A stretch of DNA of 64,000 bases from assembly GCA_036267135.1 (NCBI GenBank), contig DATAWQ010000057.1, forward strand, positions 10,307-74,306, written 5' to 3'. Positions 8,903 through 16,861 of the stretch are shown one piece after another; the stretch's first letter is position 1; each line of letters starts with the position of its first letter. This DNA comes from PALSA-505 sp036267135. Lineage in GTDB: Bacteria > Actinomycetota > Actinomycetes > Streptosporangiales > Streptosporangiaceae. The notes under the pieces were generated by a model that ran no database searches, was not told the DNA's origin, and saw only the letters and a list, made by a program, of their open reading frames with translations. The translations under genes were made by a program, and so were the position numbers.

Positions 8903-9364
8903 ATGCAACTCGAGTCGATGTACCAGGAGATCATCCTGGATCACTACCGCCACCCCCACCACCGGGGTCTGCGGGAGCCTTACGACGCCGAGGTCCATCA
9001 CGTCAACCCGCTGTGCGGCGACGAGCTCACCGTGCGGGTCAGCCTGAAGGAGACCGGCGGGGCCCCGGCCGTGGCCGACGTGTCCTACGACGCGCTCGGC
9101 TGCTCGATCAGCCAGGCCAGCGCGTCGGTCATGTCCGACCTGGTTATCGGCAAGAGCGTCGATGACGCGATGGCCATCTTCGAGGAGTTTCTGGCGCTCA
9201 TGCGGTCCAGGGGCGAAGGGGAACCCGACGAGGATCTACTGGAGGACGCGGTCGCCTTCAGCGGCGTGTCCAAGTACCCGGCCAGAATCAAGTGCGCCCT
9301 GCTCGGCTGGATGGCCTGGAAGGACGCCACTGCCCGGGCCGTTGAGGAGGCAGCAACACCATGA
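8903..9364 (+). CDS. sufU: SufU-type Zn-dependent sulfurtransferase
   Basis: A 153-residue SufU/IscU-like protein. In Gram-positives SufU is the zinc-bound partner that receives persulfide sulfur from SufS. The three cysteines lie in NPLCGDE, LGCSIS and RIKCALLGW, with Asp in the first motif as the fourth zinc ligand. The frame is open from a TTG at 8888, but ATG 8903 has AAGGGG five bases upstream and gives the usual MQLESMYQEII start. It overlaps the next gene by four bases. Confidence 0.94.
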   Translation: MQLESMYQEIILDHYRHPHHRGLREPYDAEVHHVNPLCGDELTVRVSLKETGGAPAVADVSYDALGCSISQASASVMSDLVIGKSVDDAMAIFEEFLALMRSRGEGEPDEDLLEDAVAFSGVSKYPARIKCALLGWMAWKDATARAVEEAATP

Positions 9365-9804
9365 CCGAACAGACAGTCCAGTCGCAGGACGGCACCCAGC
9401 CAGACGACCCAACCGCCGCCGGGCCCGCGCGGGCAGGGGCGTCCCAGACCCCGGTGCCCGAATCCGTGGCGGCTGATTCCCCCACGGCTGGGTCCGGGCT
9501 CCAAGACGACGACCTTCTCGAGGCGCTGCGCGACGTGGTGGACCCCGAGCTGGGCATCAACGTCGTCGACCTCGGCCTGGTGTACGGGGTGAGCATGGAC
9601 GCCGACCGGGTCGCCACGATCGACATGACGCTTACCAGTGCCGCCTGCCCGCTCACCGACGTGATCGAGGATCAGACGCGGGACGCGCTCGAGGGTCTGG
9701 TGGCGGACTTCCGCATCAACTGGGTGTGGTTGCCGCCGTGGGGCCCCGACAAGATCACCGAGGACGGCCGCGAGCAGCTCCGCGCCCTCGGCTTCAACGT
9801 CTGA
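9361..9804 (+). CDS. sufT: MIP18/DUF59 family Fe-S assembly factor (SufT-like)
   Basis: A 147-residue last gene of the suf operon. The first 45 residues are a low-complexity Pro/Ala/Asp-rich tail. The DUF59 domain follows, with LRDVVDPELGINVVDLGLV and TLTSAACPLTD, whose cysteine is the conserved family residue. SufT/MIP18 proteins help pass clusters to target apoproteins. It overlaps sufU by four bases and converges on the lipoprotein gene with eight bases between stops, so the operon ends here. Confidence 0.93.
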   Translation: MTEQTVQSQDGTQPDDPTAAGPARAGASQTPVPESVAADSPTAGSGLQDDDLLEALRDVVDPELGINVVDLGLVYGVSMDADRVATIDMTLTSAACPLTDVIEDQTRDALEGLVADFRINWVWLPPWGPDKITEDGREQLRALGFNV

Positions 9805-9812
9805 CCGGTTCG

Positions 9813-10568
9813 TCAGCTGAGGTACTTGGATTTCTGCAGCAACTGCCACAGCCAGCCGCCGAACCCCTGCACGGTGGCTGGCCGCAGGCCGTTGACGCCG
9901 TTGCTCACGGCGAGGATGTAGTTTCCGGCCCGGATCAGGAGCAACTGACCGATGAGGGTTCCGGCGTTGCTGGTGTGCTCTTTGGAGGTCAGGAAGAGGT
10001 TCTGGTCGCCCAGGTGCGGGATGGTTGTCACGCTGGTCGTGTCGCGGTCGTTGTCTAGGCCGGGGTCGCGGAACGACCGGCAGTGTGCCATCAGCGCCGC
10101 CGCCTTGGCCATGTTCTTCGCGGCGGCGCCGGGGGCATAGGCGGCGACGGTGAGGTTTACGGTCGGGGTGCCCGCTCCGCTGGGGTAGGTCAGGATCATG
10201 GTGGCGTTCGATGAGGACCACCAGTTGAGGATGTACCCGGCCTGGACGCTGCCGTCTACGTATTTGCAGCCGTACTGGCCTGGTAGTGGCCCGTTTTTGG
10301 TCGTGTTCATCGAACCCGAGCTCTGCATGCCGTTACCCTCGCCTTGGGCATGGGTCCAGCCAGCCGGCAGATGAGCTGCGTCCAGCACCTTGCCGAGCTG
10401 GACGCCGGTCGGGATCGCGGCGGTTGAGGAACTCGGGTGTGGTGTGGCCGAGGTGGAGGCTTGACTGGATGGCTGTGCCGCCGGGCCACCACCGCTGCCG
10501 CAGCCGGCCGCGGTCACGATGCCGACGGCCATGGCGATCACCGGCGCGGTCAAGCGGGAACGGCGCAC
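9813..10568 (-). CDS. Secreted lipoprotein at the end of the ESX cluster
   Basis: A 251-residue exported protein. It has a positive N-terminus, a hydrophobic stretch and a lipobox TAAGC around residue 23, followed by a Ser/Ala/Pro-rich linker. The mature domain has two further cysteines (GQYGCKY and MAHCRSF) that could form a disulfide. The overall pattern recalls DUF3558-like actinobacterial lipoproteins, but I am not certain of the family. GTG 10568 has GGGAG upstream. It follows the large ESX substrate-like gene by 31 bases on the same strand, so it may be an accessory surface protein of the secretion locus. Confidence 0.75.
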   Translation of the reverse strand: MRRSRLTAPVIAMAVGIVTAAGCGSGGGPAAQPSSQASTSATPHPSSSTAAIPTGVQLGKVLDAAHLPAGWTHAQGEGNGMQSSGSMNTTKNGPLPGQYGCKYVDGSVQAGYILNWWSSSNATMILTYPSGAGTPTVNLTVAAYAPGAAAKNMAKAAALMAHCRSFRDPGLDNDRDTTSVTTIPHLGDQNLFLTSKEHTSNAGTLIGQLLLIRAGNYILAVSNGVNGLRPATVQGFGGWLWQLLQKSKYLS

Positions 10569-10599
10569 TTCTAACTCCCGGCTCCCTACCGCGGTTCGG

Positions 10600-12666
10600 T
10601 TAGTTCAGGCTGATCACCGGGGGGACGGCGGGCTGACCTGCACCCCACACATCCTCGTCCTCGGCCATCCAGGCCTGCCGGAACCGGTCTTTGTCCTGGC
10701 CCTGGCCGCCGCCGGTACCGCCTAGCGGCATCATACCCGGGAACATACCGTCCGCAGTCGCGTCGGCACCGTCCGCAGCGCCGCCGGCGGCCGCGTCCGG
10801 GCCCCAGGTGCCCTCGTCCTCGCTGGTCCAGGAATCCCTGGCCCGGCCGAGACCACCCTGGCCTGACGCGCCACCGGGCATGCCCATCATCGGCATCATC
10901 CCCTGGCCGCCGGCCTCGCCGCCCAGGGCGCCGCCGGACGCGGCCAGTTCGTCACCCGAGGCGCCCAGCGCGCCACCCGGACCGGTGATAACGCCGTCGG
11001 GGCCAATTCCGGGGGTGCCGAGACCGACCAGATCGGGATCGGGGTCGCCCACGGTGCCAACCCCGCCCAGGCCACCGGGGCCTGGCTCTCCGGCAAGCCC
11101 GCCACCCGGGCCGCCTGGCATCACGCCGCCGGGGAGTCCCGGCATGGTCTCCCCGGCGCCGGGAACGGGATCTCCGCTGCCGCCGGGTGTGGTCTCTCCG
11201 CCGCCAGGAACCGGCTCACCGCCGGAGCCAGTGCTGCCTGGTCCTGTGCCGCCGGGGCCAGGCGGTGGCGGCATGCCGATGGGTCCGGGGCCCGTGCCGC
11301 TGCCGGGCGGCGGCATAGTGCTCACGGGGCCAGGGCCCGACGAACCGACCGGGAGGGGACCGGTCGTGGTGACGGGACTGGTGCCACCGGACAGATGGTC
11401 ACCCGGGGGAGTGCTGCCAGGAGGCATGGACCCGACCGAGGTGCCGCCCGGAGGAGTGGTGCCACCAGGAAGCTGGCCAACGTGCGGGCTGGCGACACCG
11501 GGAACACCCGAGCCGCCGCCTGTCCCACTAGGCATCCCGCCGCCGGTCAGTCCGCCGCCGCCACCGCCGGTGGTGGCCGGGGCCGGGTTGCTGCCGCCGT
11601 TGCTGGTCAGCCCCGGTGGGAGGTTCTTGTTCACCACAGGCGGCATGTTGTAGAAGGCCGTCTGCATGTGCCCGTTCAGTGCGGCCAGATGCTGCTGCGC
11701 GGCCTGGTCGGCGGCGTTGCTGGCGGCGGTAACGGCGGACTGCGCGGGGGGCTTGCCGTTCTTTCCCTGCGCCGGTGTCATCGTCGGCGGATTGTCCTTG
11801 AAGGACTGGAGGACCGGGCCGTACCACGACAGCGTCGCCGCCGCCGAGAAGGTGTTGGCCTGCAAGTCCGAGGCGGTCTGCCAAAGCTGCTGCATCTGGC
11901 TGACCGCCGTCACCGCGGTCGACCCACCCCAGTCGCCCGAGAGCTGCCCGCCTTGTCCGGCCAGCTGGCCGGACACGTCGGTGAGCGCGCCGGACAGCGT
12001 CTGGTATGCCGCTCCGGCGCTAGTGATCGCTGCCGGGTCGGTGGCCTCGAGCAGGCTCTTCACTTGCTGCCACGAGTAACCAGCCGTGCTGCCCTGGACG
12101 AAGGCTGCGTTCTCCGTGATCGGGAACGTGGCCTGCCAGTTCTCGTTGTCGCCAGGCCCTTCGGTGTGGTGCTCGAGGTCCAGCACCCGAGCCTGGGCCG
12201 GGGTGGGAACCACCGGTGTGTTGTTGCCGCCGGCGCCGACGATCATAGAACCCGCGGCGGTCGAGCGGTTCGCCAGCAGCGTGAGATCCTGCTCGTTGCT
12301 GTCGTAGCGGTCCGCGGACATGCCCAGCCGCTTCGCCATGTCGGAGTGCGCTTGCTGCAGCTGGCTGGTGAACTGCTGTACGCCGGTGTACGCGTTGCCC
12401 ATCACATGGGCGAGCGCCTGTGCCGTCGGCCAGCTTCCGGCCCCCGCGGAGGCCGCCTGCGCCGCCGACTGCCACCCGCTCAGCGCGCTCTGCAGTTTGT
12501 CGGCCATCTGGCCCAACTGGCTCGCCACGCTGCGCAGCGTGCCGGTATGCACCATCAGGTTTTGACCAGACACGGCCGGGCTGCTCCAGTTGGCCGGCTG
12601 CGTGTATCCCGTATAGCTCGGCTCGCTGCTTACACTCGGGACCGACGTTCCCGAATTGCCGCTCAT
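10600..12666 (-). CDS. Large Gly/Pro-rich WXG100-like ESX substrate candidate
   Basis: A 688-residue protein. Residues 1-140 form a helical WXG100-like region (VASQLGQMADKLQSALSGWQ), and a second helical region spans about 200-350. A Gly/Pro/Ser/Thr low-complexity stretch of about 300 residues follows. Near the C-terminus a motif W-x2-EDE-x2-WG occurs twice (SWTSEDEGTWG and AWMAEDEDVWG), about 60 residues apart. This build resembles PPE-like substrates of actinobacterial type VII systems. ATG 12666 has GGAGG nine bases upstream. It lies directly after the two WXG100 genes. Secretion is inferred from context, as no signal peptide is present. Confidence 0.78.
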   Translation of the reverse strand: MSGNSGTSVPSVSSEPSYTGYTQPANWSSPAVSGQNLMVHTGTLRSVASQLGQMADKLQSALSGWQSAAQAASAGAGSWPTAQALAHVMGNAYTGVQQFTSQLQQAHSDMAKRLGMSADRYDSNEQDLTLLANRSTAAGSMIVGAGGNNTPVVPTPAQARVLDLEHHTEGPGDNENWQATFPITENAAFVQGSTAGYSWQQVKSLLEATDPAAITSAGAAYQTLSGALTDVSGQLAGQGGQLSGDWGGSTAVTAVSQMQQLWQTASDLQANTFSAAATLSWYGPVLQSFKDNPPTMTPAQGKNGKPPAQSAVTAASNAADQAAQQHLAALNGHMQTAFYNMPPVVNKNLPPGLTSNGGSNPAPATTGGGGGGLTGGGMPSGTGGGSGVPGVASPHVGQLPGGTTPPGGTSVGSMPPGSTPPGDHLSGGTSPVTTTGPLPVGSSGPGPVSTMPPPGSGTGPGPIGMPPPPGPGGTGPGSTGSGGEPVPGGGETTPGGSGDPVPGAGETMPGLPGGVMPGGPGGGLAGEPGPGGLGGVGTVGDPDPDLVGLGTPGIGPDGVITGPGGALGASGDELAASGGALGGEAGGQGMMPMMGMPGGASGQGGLGRARDSWTSEDEGTWGPDAAAGGAADGADATADGMFPGMMPLGGTGGGQGQDKDRFRQAWMAEDEDVWGAGQPAVPPVISLN

Positions 12667-12834
12667 TTACCAGCCTCCAGAACTCCAGGCGCGCGTCTCA
12701 CGCCGTCACCCGCTGAACGGCGTCACGTCCAAGTTATGACGCCGCCGACCCTTCCAGATTTCGCTGTCCTCGCCGGGAGGCCCCAGCACCCGGCCCCCAG
12801 GGCATCTCCGCCCGGGGACCGGATGCCATCATGC

Positions 12835-13131
12835 TCACTGCCACAGAGCGGAGTTCTGTGCCTCCACCATGGGGTAACGCTGGCTTGCCTCGGATGCGAC
12901 GCCCTGCAGGTTCAACAGCACACCCTGCATGTTGGCCATGGCCGCGTCCCACTGGGACTTGGCCGCGTAGTACGCCTGCTGCGCCGAACCGTTCCACTCG
13001 GCCAGCTGGGAGCGAAGCTGGTTGTCCAGCGTCTCTACCGTCTGCAACACCTGGCTGTAGATCGCCTTGAAGTTCTCCTCGCCCGCCTGCAGCGCGCCGA
13101 ACTGGGCCATCGTGTAATCGCTGTCGGCCAT
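12835..13131 (-). CDS. WXG100 family type VII secretion target
   Basis: A 98-residue helical hairpin protein of the EsxA/EsxB family. The WXG turn is WNG at about residues 46-48, followed by SAQQAYYAAKSQWD in the second helix. WXG100 proteins are secreted as heterodimers by ESX systems and signal through a C-terminal segment. ATG 13131 follows GGAGG. The second WXG100 gene lies 55 bases upstream on the same strand, so the two are probably partners. I do not assign EsxA or EsxB. Confidence 0.93.
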   Translation of the reverse strand: MADSDYTMAQFGALQAGEENFKAIYSQVLQTVETLDNQLRSQLAEWNGSAQQAYYAAKSQWDAAMANMQGVLLNLQGVASEASQRYPMVEAQNSALWQ

Positions 13132-13186
13132 CTCTTTCCTCCGTCACTCCAAAATCACGGGCCGACCTGTCAGCCGACCAGACAGG

Positions 13187-13501
13187 TCAGTGGTTGAGCA
13201 GGCCCTGCACCCGGGTTGCCGACGCAGTCTGCTCCGCCTCGTTCACCGCGTAGCGCTTCTCGGTCGCCACCAGCTTCTCCTGCATGGTCTGCATGGCCTG
13301 GATGACCTTGGTGAAGTCCGCGTTGAAGGCGGTGTACGCGCTGGTGAACGCGCTGGATGCCGATCCGACCCAGCCCGACGAAAGGTCGCTCTGGTAGCCC
13401 GTCAGGCGGCTCTGCTCCGCCTTGACCTCATCCACGGCCGACTGCAACTGGTTGTAGGCCGTGGTCATCGCCGCTCTATTAACAGCGGATTCGCCTGCCA
13501 T
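13187..13501 (-). CDS. WXG100 family type VII secretion target (partner)
   Basis: A 104-residue WXG100 protein with the turn WVG at about residues 44-46. Long amphipathic helices flank it, ending in EKRYAVNEAEQTASAT. It is first of the WXG100 pair, with GGGAGG upstream of ATG 13501 and a candidate promoter about 130 bases ahead. It is probably the dimer partner of the adjacent WXG100 protein. Separation from eccB by 291 bases, with its own promoter, suggests expression independent of the membrane components. Confidence 0.93.
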   Translation of the reverse strand: MAGESAVNRAAMTTAYNQLQSAVDEVKAEQSRLTGYQSDLSSGWVGSASSAFTSAYTAFNADFTKVIQAMQTMQEKLVATEKRYAVNEAEQTASATRVQGLLNH

Positions 13502-13636
13502 TGCGGCACCTCCCTGTTTCTGGTCCGCTAGTCACTGTGTGTGGCTGTCCGTATAATCCCCGGTCCTGCCACCATGAGTCGTGCCCCCGGGCAGTCAGAA
13601 ATCAGCTGGCCGAGTCTCTGGCAGCATTCAGGAATC

Positions 13637-13665
13637 ATCTAAGAGGGACCGGGCACTCGTGTCAA
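13637..13665 (-). promoter_or_regulatory. Candidate promoter and operator for the WXG100 genes
   Basis: On the minus strand, a perfect -35 TTGACA (13665-13660) is followed after 17 bases by TTAGAT (13642-13637), a moderate -10. The -35 lies within a perfect inverted repeat GTGTC-N6-GACAC (13659-13674), a likely regulator site. The resulting 5' UTR would be about 130 bases. The rest of the gap between eccB and the WXG100 genes shows no coding potential. Confidence 0.5.
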
Positions 13666-13792
13666 CTGAGACACATGATCTCGTAGCGGGTGTAAACCAT
13701 CTGACTGCGCCGCGGCTACCCATACGCCACCGACCTGGGGTATTTCCCAGCTTGCGGGGCAGGCCCGGGTGGACTGTTGCCAAAAATTTACA

Positions 13793-15220
13793 TTAGCTTG
13801 AGATTTGGTGTTGCGCGTTGCTGGGGTCCAGAGCGGGCCCCTGGGGGATCAGCTGGGCCACCTCGGCGGGCAGCAGGGTCTGCTGCCGAGGCAGGGTGTA
13901 ACCAAGCATCGCGGCTACGTTCCGTGACGCCAGGCCGTACCTGAGCCCGCCCGTGAGCAGGAAGTAGCTGGAAACGACCGGTGCCTGCCCGGCGCCCGCG
14001 GCCGGCTGGGTGCCCCCCAGCACACCGATCAGGGCGCCCGTCCCGGGCGGGAGCGCGACCTGGTTGACCCCACCCGAGCCGTTCGTGGCCACGCCGTTGG
14101 ACGGCACGGAGCCACCCACCGTCACCTGCGGACCGGACGGCGCGACCGTGGCCGAGCCGCCGTACACCACGCACAGCGGGGTGGTGGAGTTGTAGGGGAC
14201 CACCCTCGGCATCCGCGTGGGCAGGCCGTTGGTCGGCAGGCTGCCCGGCACACTGTCACCTGCGGCGGCCGACGGGTTCACCGTGCCCGGCGTCGCCTGG
14301 TTCGGGGCCGCGTTCAGCAGTTCGGCCTGGACCTGCGTGATCTTCTCCAGCTTGCCGTCGCTGAGCATGACGTAGGACTGCTGTGGAGCGCCGGGCGCGG
14401 CGCTGGTGGTGAACACCTGGCCCACCTTGGCCGAGCCACCGCCCGGGCCGCTGACGGTCGCGCCGAAGCCCGATATCGAGGGCGGCGCGAAGGACGAACT
14501 CTCCGGGAACGCGTTCAGCCAGGCCGCGGGCATGCTCTCCGGTTGCTGTGTGGTGTCCAGCGCGGTCAGGACGTTCCGCTGCTCCTTGGCCGGGATGGGC
14601 ATGCGCTCACCGTTCCAGATCAGCCACTGCGGCCCGCCCGCCCGGACCAGCAGAGCGCTGCCCGCCGACAGGGCCCGCCCGCCGACCCGGTGCCCGCCCA
14701 CCAGCGTGGTGATCTGGCGCTGCTGGAGGGTGCCGGGGATGGTCTGCGACTGCACACAGACTGACCACGGCGACCCGACGAGCATGCTGGACCCGGGCAG
14801 CCCCTGGGGCAGCCCGGGAATCCCGATCAGCGGCCCGCGCGGGTAGCCGGCCAGCGACGCCTGGCTGACCGTCCGCTGATTGGGGCTCGAGGTGCCGAGC
14901 GCGAGCCGGGCCGAGGCGTAGTTCAGCACCGGGCACAGCCTCTTGCCGCCGTGCTGGCACCAGATATAGGGCGTGCCCGTCTGGCTGTCGATGATGAGCG
15001 TTCCCGCGGCGGTGAGGCCGGTGGCCTTACCCGGGGCGACGAGTCCCCAGATACCGAAGACCGCGACGACGATCACCGTCACCAGCACGCTGCTGAACAT
15101 GCCCACGTTCAGCCGCCGCAGCGGGCGGTCGGGCGGGTCGGGTTCGGCTTGGAGCAGCGCGAGGGCGGCCCGCTGGGTCATCAGCCGGTGGGCCTGGAGC
15201 AGGTCTTTGCGGTTCTGCAT
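13793..15220 (-). CDS. eccB: Type VII secretion protein EccB
   Basis: A 475-residue core ESX membrane component. The N-terminus QNRKDLLQAHRLMTQR and a single transmembrane helix at about residues 42-65 are typical. The extracytoplasmic part contains the repeat-type fold and the two cysteines of the CQHGGKRLCPV segment. In ESX systems EccB forms the periplasmic part of the EccBCDE complex. It starts eight bases after the eccD stop, so the two are cotranscribed. The C-terminal DPSNAQHQIS tail is short and hydrophilic. Confidence 0.95.
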   Translation of the reverse strand: MQNRKDLLQAHRLMTQRAALALLQAEPDPPDRPLRRLNVGMFSSVLVTVIVVAVFGIWGLVAPGKATGLTAAGTLIIDSQTGTPYIWCQHGGKRLCPVLNYASARLALGTSSPNQRTVSQASLAGYPRGPLIGIPGLPQGLPGSSMLVGSPWSVCVQSQTIPGTLQQRQITTLVGGHRVGGRALSAGSALLVRAGGPQWLIWNGERMPIPAKEQRNVLTALDTTQQPESMPAAWLNAFPESSSFAPPSISGFGATVSGPGGGSAKVGQVFTTSAAPGAPQQSYVMLSDGKLEKITQVQAELLNAAPNQATPGTVNPSAAAGDSVPGSLPTNGLPTRMPRVVPYNSTTPLCVVYGGSATVAPSGPQVTVGGSVPSNGVATNGSGGVNQVALPPGTGALIGVLGGTQPAAGAGQAPVVSSYFLLTGGLRYGLASRNVAAMLGYTLPRQQTLLPAEVAQLIPQGPALDPSNAQHQISS

Positions 15221-15228
15221 CGGTCAGG

Positions 15229-16626
15229 TCAGCCCGACAAGCCGCGGATATAGCTGTACAGGCCGGCTACCCCGAGCGCGATCGGGATGATGCTGATCAC
15301 CAGCATGATGTCCACCACCTCGCCCGCCCGCCCCCAGAACGGGGAAGGCCGGTGCGCGGGCAGCCACGCTCCCGCACCGATCAGGATGGCCGCCACGATG
15401 ATCATCAGGGGCAGGACGAGCGCGATGATCCTGGATTGGGGCAGCGTCAGCGCGGCGCCCGCGGCGAGCAGGACGAGACCGCCGTAGCCGGGGATCTGCA
15501 GCCAGAGCCGCTGAGCACGGCCGCGGACGATACGCGAGCGGAGCAGCAGGGCGCAGCCGAGCACGCCGCACATCAGCCGGGCGAGCCAGCCAGGGTCGAG
15601 GGCCAGCGCGATCTCGGCCAGGGCCCCGATCAGGCCGATGCCGGACACCACGCCGGTGACCACGCGGTCGGCCGCCGCGGTCCGCTCCAGGGTTTCACCG
15701 CCATCCACGGTGAGGCTGTCCCGCCTGAGTTCGTCCGCGTCGCGGGGCACCGGTGGCAGGCTCAGCCGCGATACCCGGAAGGCGATGGTCGGGATCAGCG
15801 GGGTCAGCGCGAGCGCCACGGCGGCGGCCACCGCGGCCGCGCCGGCCAGGCCGACACGGGTGAAGGCGTCGTCAACCCAGGCCCCGCCGGCCGCCAGCAG
15901 CGCCGCGCCCGCGGCGCCAAGGAACACAGGGACCCCATCGGCGACGACCGCGGCGGCCAGCGTGGCGGCGAGCAGCACCGCGGCGAACCCGGACAGCAGT
16001 TCCAGCGAGCCGAGGTGCCCCAGCGTCAGCGACCTGGCCGGCCCGAGCAGCCCGGCGAGGAAGGCGTAGGGCAAGGCCACATACCCCAGGGCCGCGCCCA
16101 CCCCCGCGTCACCAGCGGCCCGCGATATCGCCGCCGCGGCGGCGAGCAGCACGAGGGCGACCACCCCGGCCACGATGGAGGGGGTGACCCAGGTGGGGCC
16201 GGCCAGCAACAGCACACCCGCCCCCGCGGCCAGCGCGCCGACGCCGGCGCCGAGCGCGACCCGGCGCGTCTCCCTGGGCCCCCACCGGTCCGGCCGCTCG
16301 CCGACACCCGACGCGATCACGTCCGCCACGTCGTCGAAAGCGAGCTCGGGCAGTTGCGCCTTGCGCGGGTACAGGTAGATCAGTTCGCCGTCGCGGAGCC
16401 CGGCCTGGAACGGTGTGGCGTCCGGGGCGAAGGGGGCCTGGCCGAGGCGCTGCAGTACCCAGCCACCAGCCTCCTGGCGGACCGGCGGCTGATCGAGCCC
16501 CGCGTACTTGGCCACGGTGGGGAACAGGTCGGCGAACGAAACGTATACCGGCAGCGCGAGGTCTACCCGCCTGCGCGGGCCCACGATGGTGATCCGGCAG
16601 GTGTCCGTTCCGGTGGCCGGGCTCAT
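15229..16626 (-). CDS. eccD: Type VII secretion integral membrane protein EccD
   Basis: A 465-residue protein. The N-terminal ubiquitin-like (YukD) domain covers about residues 1-90 and is followed by a linker and about eleven transmembrane helices. EccD forms the membrane channel or vestibule of ESX complexes. ATG 16626 follows GAGGAAGG. It is the first gene of the minus-strand ESX run and diverges from eccC across 235 bases that hold a perfect 14-bp palindrome. Domain order and length agree with the family. Confidence 0.95.
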   Translation of the reverse strand: MSPATGTDTCRITIVGPRRRVDLALPVYVSFADLFPTVAKYAGLDQPPVRQEAGGWVLQRLGQAPFAPDATPFQAGLRDGELIYLYPRKAQLPELAFDDVADVIASGVGERPDRWGPRETRRVALGAGVGALAAGAGVLLLAGPTWVTPSIVAGVVALVLLAAAAAISRAAGDAGVGAALGYVALPYAFLAGLLGPARSLTLGHLGSLELLSGFAAVLLAATLAAAVVADGVPVFLGAAGAALLAAGGAWVDDAFTRVGLAGAAAVAAAVALALTPLIPTIAFRVSRLSLPPVPRDADELRRDSLTVDGGETLERTAAADRVVTGVVSGIGLIGALAEIALALDPGWLARLMCGVLGCALLLRSRIVRGRAQRLWLQIPGYGGLVLLAAGAALTLPQSRIIALVLPLMIIVAAILIGAGAWLPAHRPSPFWGRAGEVVDIMLVISIIPIALGVAGLYSYIRGLSG

Positions 16627-16794
16627 TTGCCTTCCTCACAATCCATCCGCCGCACCCATATGCTGCACACTAGCCCGCCAGCCCGAGCCTGCCCGCTACC
16701 GTAGGTAACTCACCACGAGCGGAGCCAGCGGGTTCAATAGTATGGCGGTCAGGCGCCCAAGGGACGCGCCGTTTCGCCTGATCGCCGCCGGGCA

Positions 16795-16808
16795 TGCGTG
16801 ATCACGCA
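16795..16808. promoter_or_regulatory. Perfect 14-bp palindrome between eccD and eccC
   Basis: TGCGTGATCACGCA reads the same on both strands and lies 53 bases before the eccC start, in the divergent eccD/eccC region. Position and perfect symmetry suggest a dimeric regulator site controlling both arms. No cognate regulator is identifiable, and I could not pick a clear -10 box for either direction here. Confidence 0.45.
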
Positions 16809-16861
16809 GACGCGGCCGGTAGCAATGCGGGTCAGGCCCGCGGGGAGCAGGAAGGCAGGTC

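Noticed and set aside
10691..11653. A 320-codon Pro-rich plus-strand frame
   Set aside because: It is the complement of the Gly/Pro-rich stretch of the ESX substrate candidate, which has a good ribosome site, WXG-like start and operon context.
13552..13557. A perfect TATAAT on the plus strand upstream of the WXG100 genes
   Set aside because: It points away from those genes and no plus-strand gene follows.
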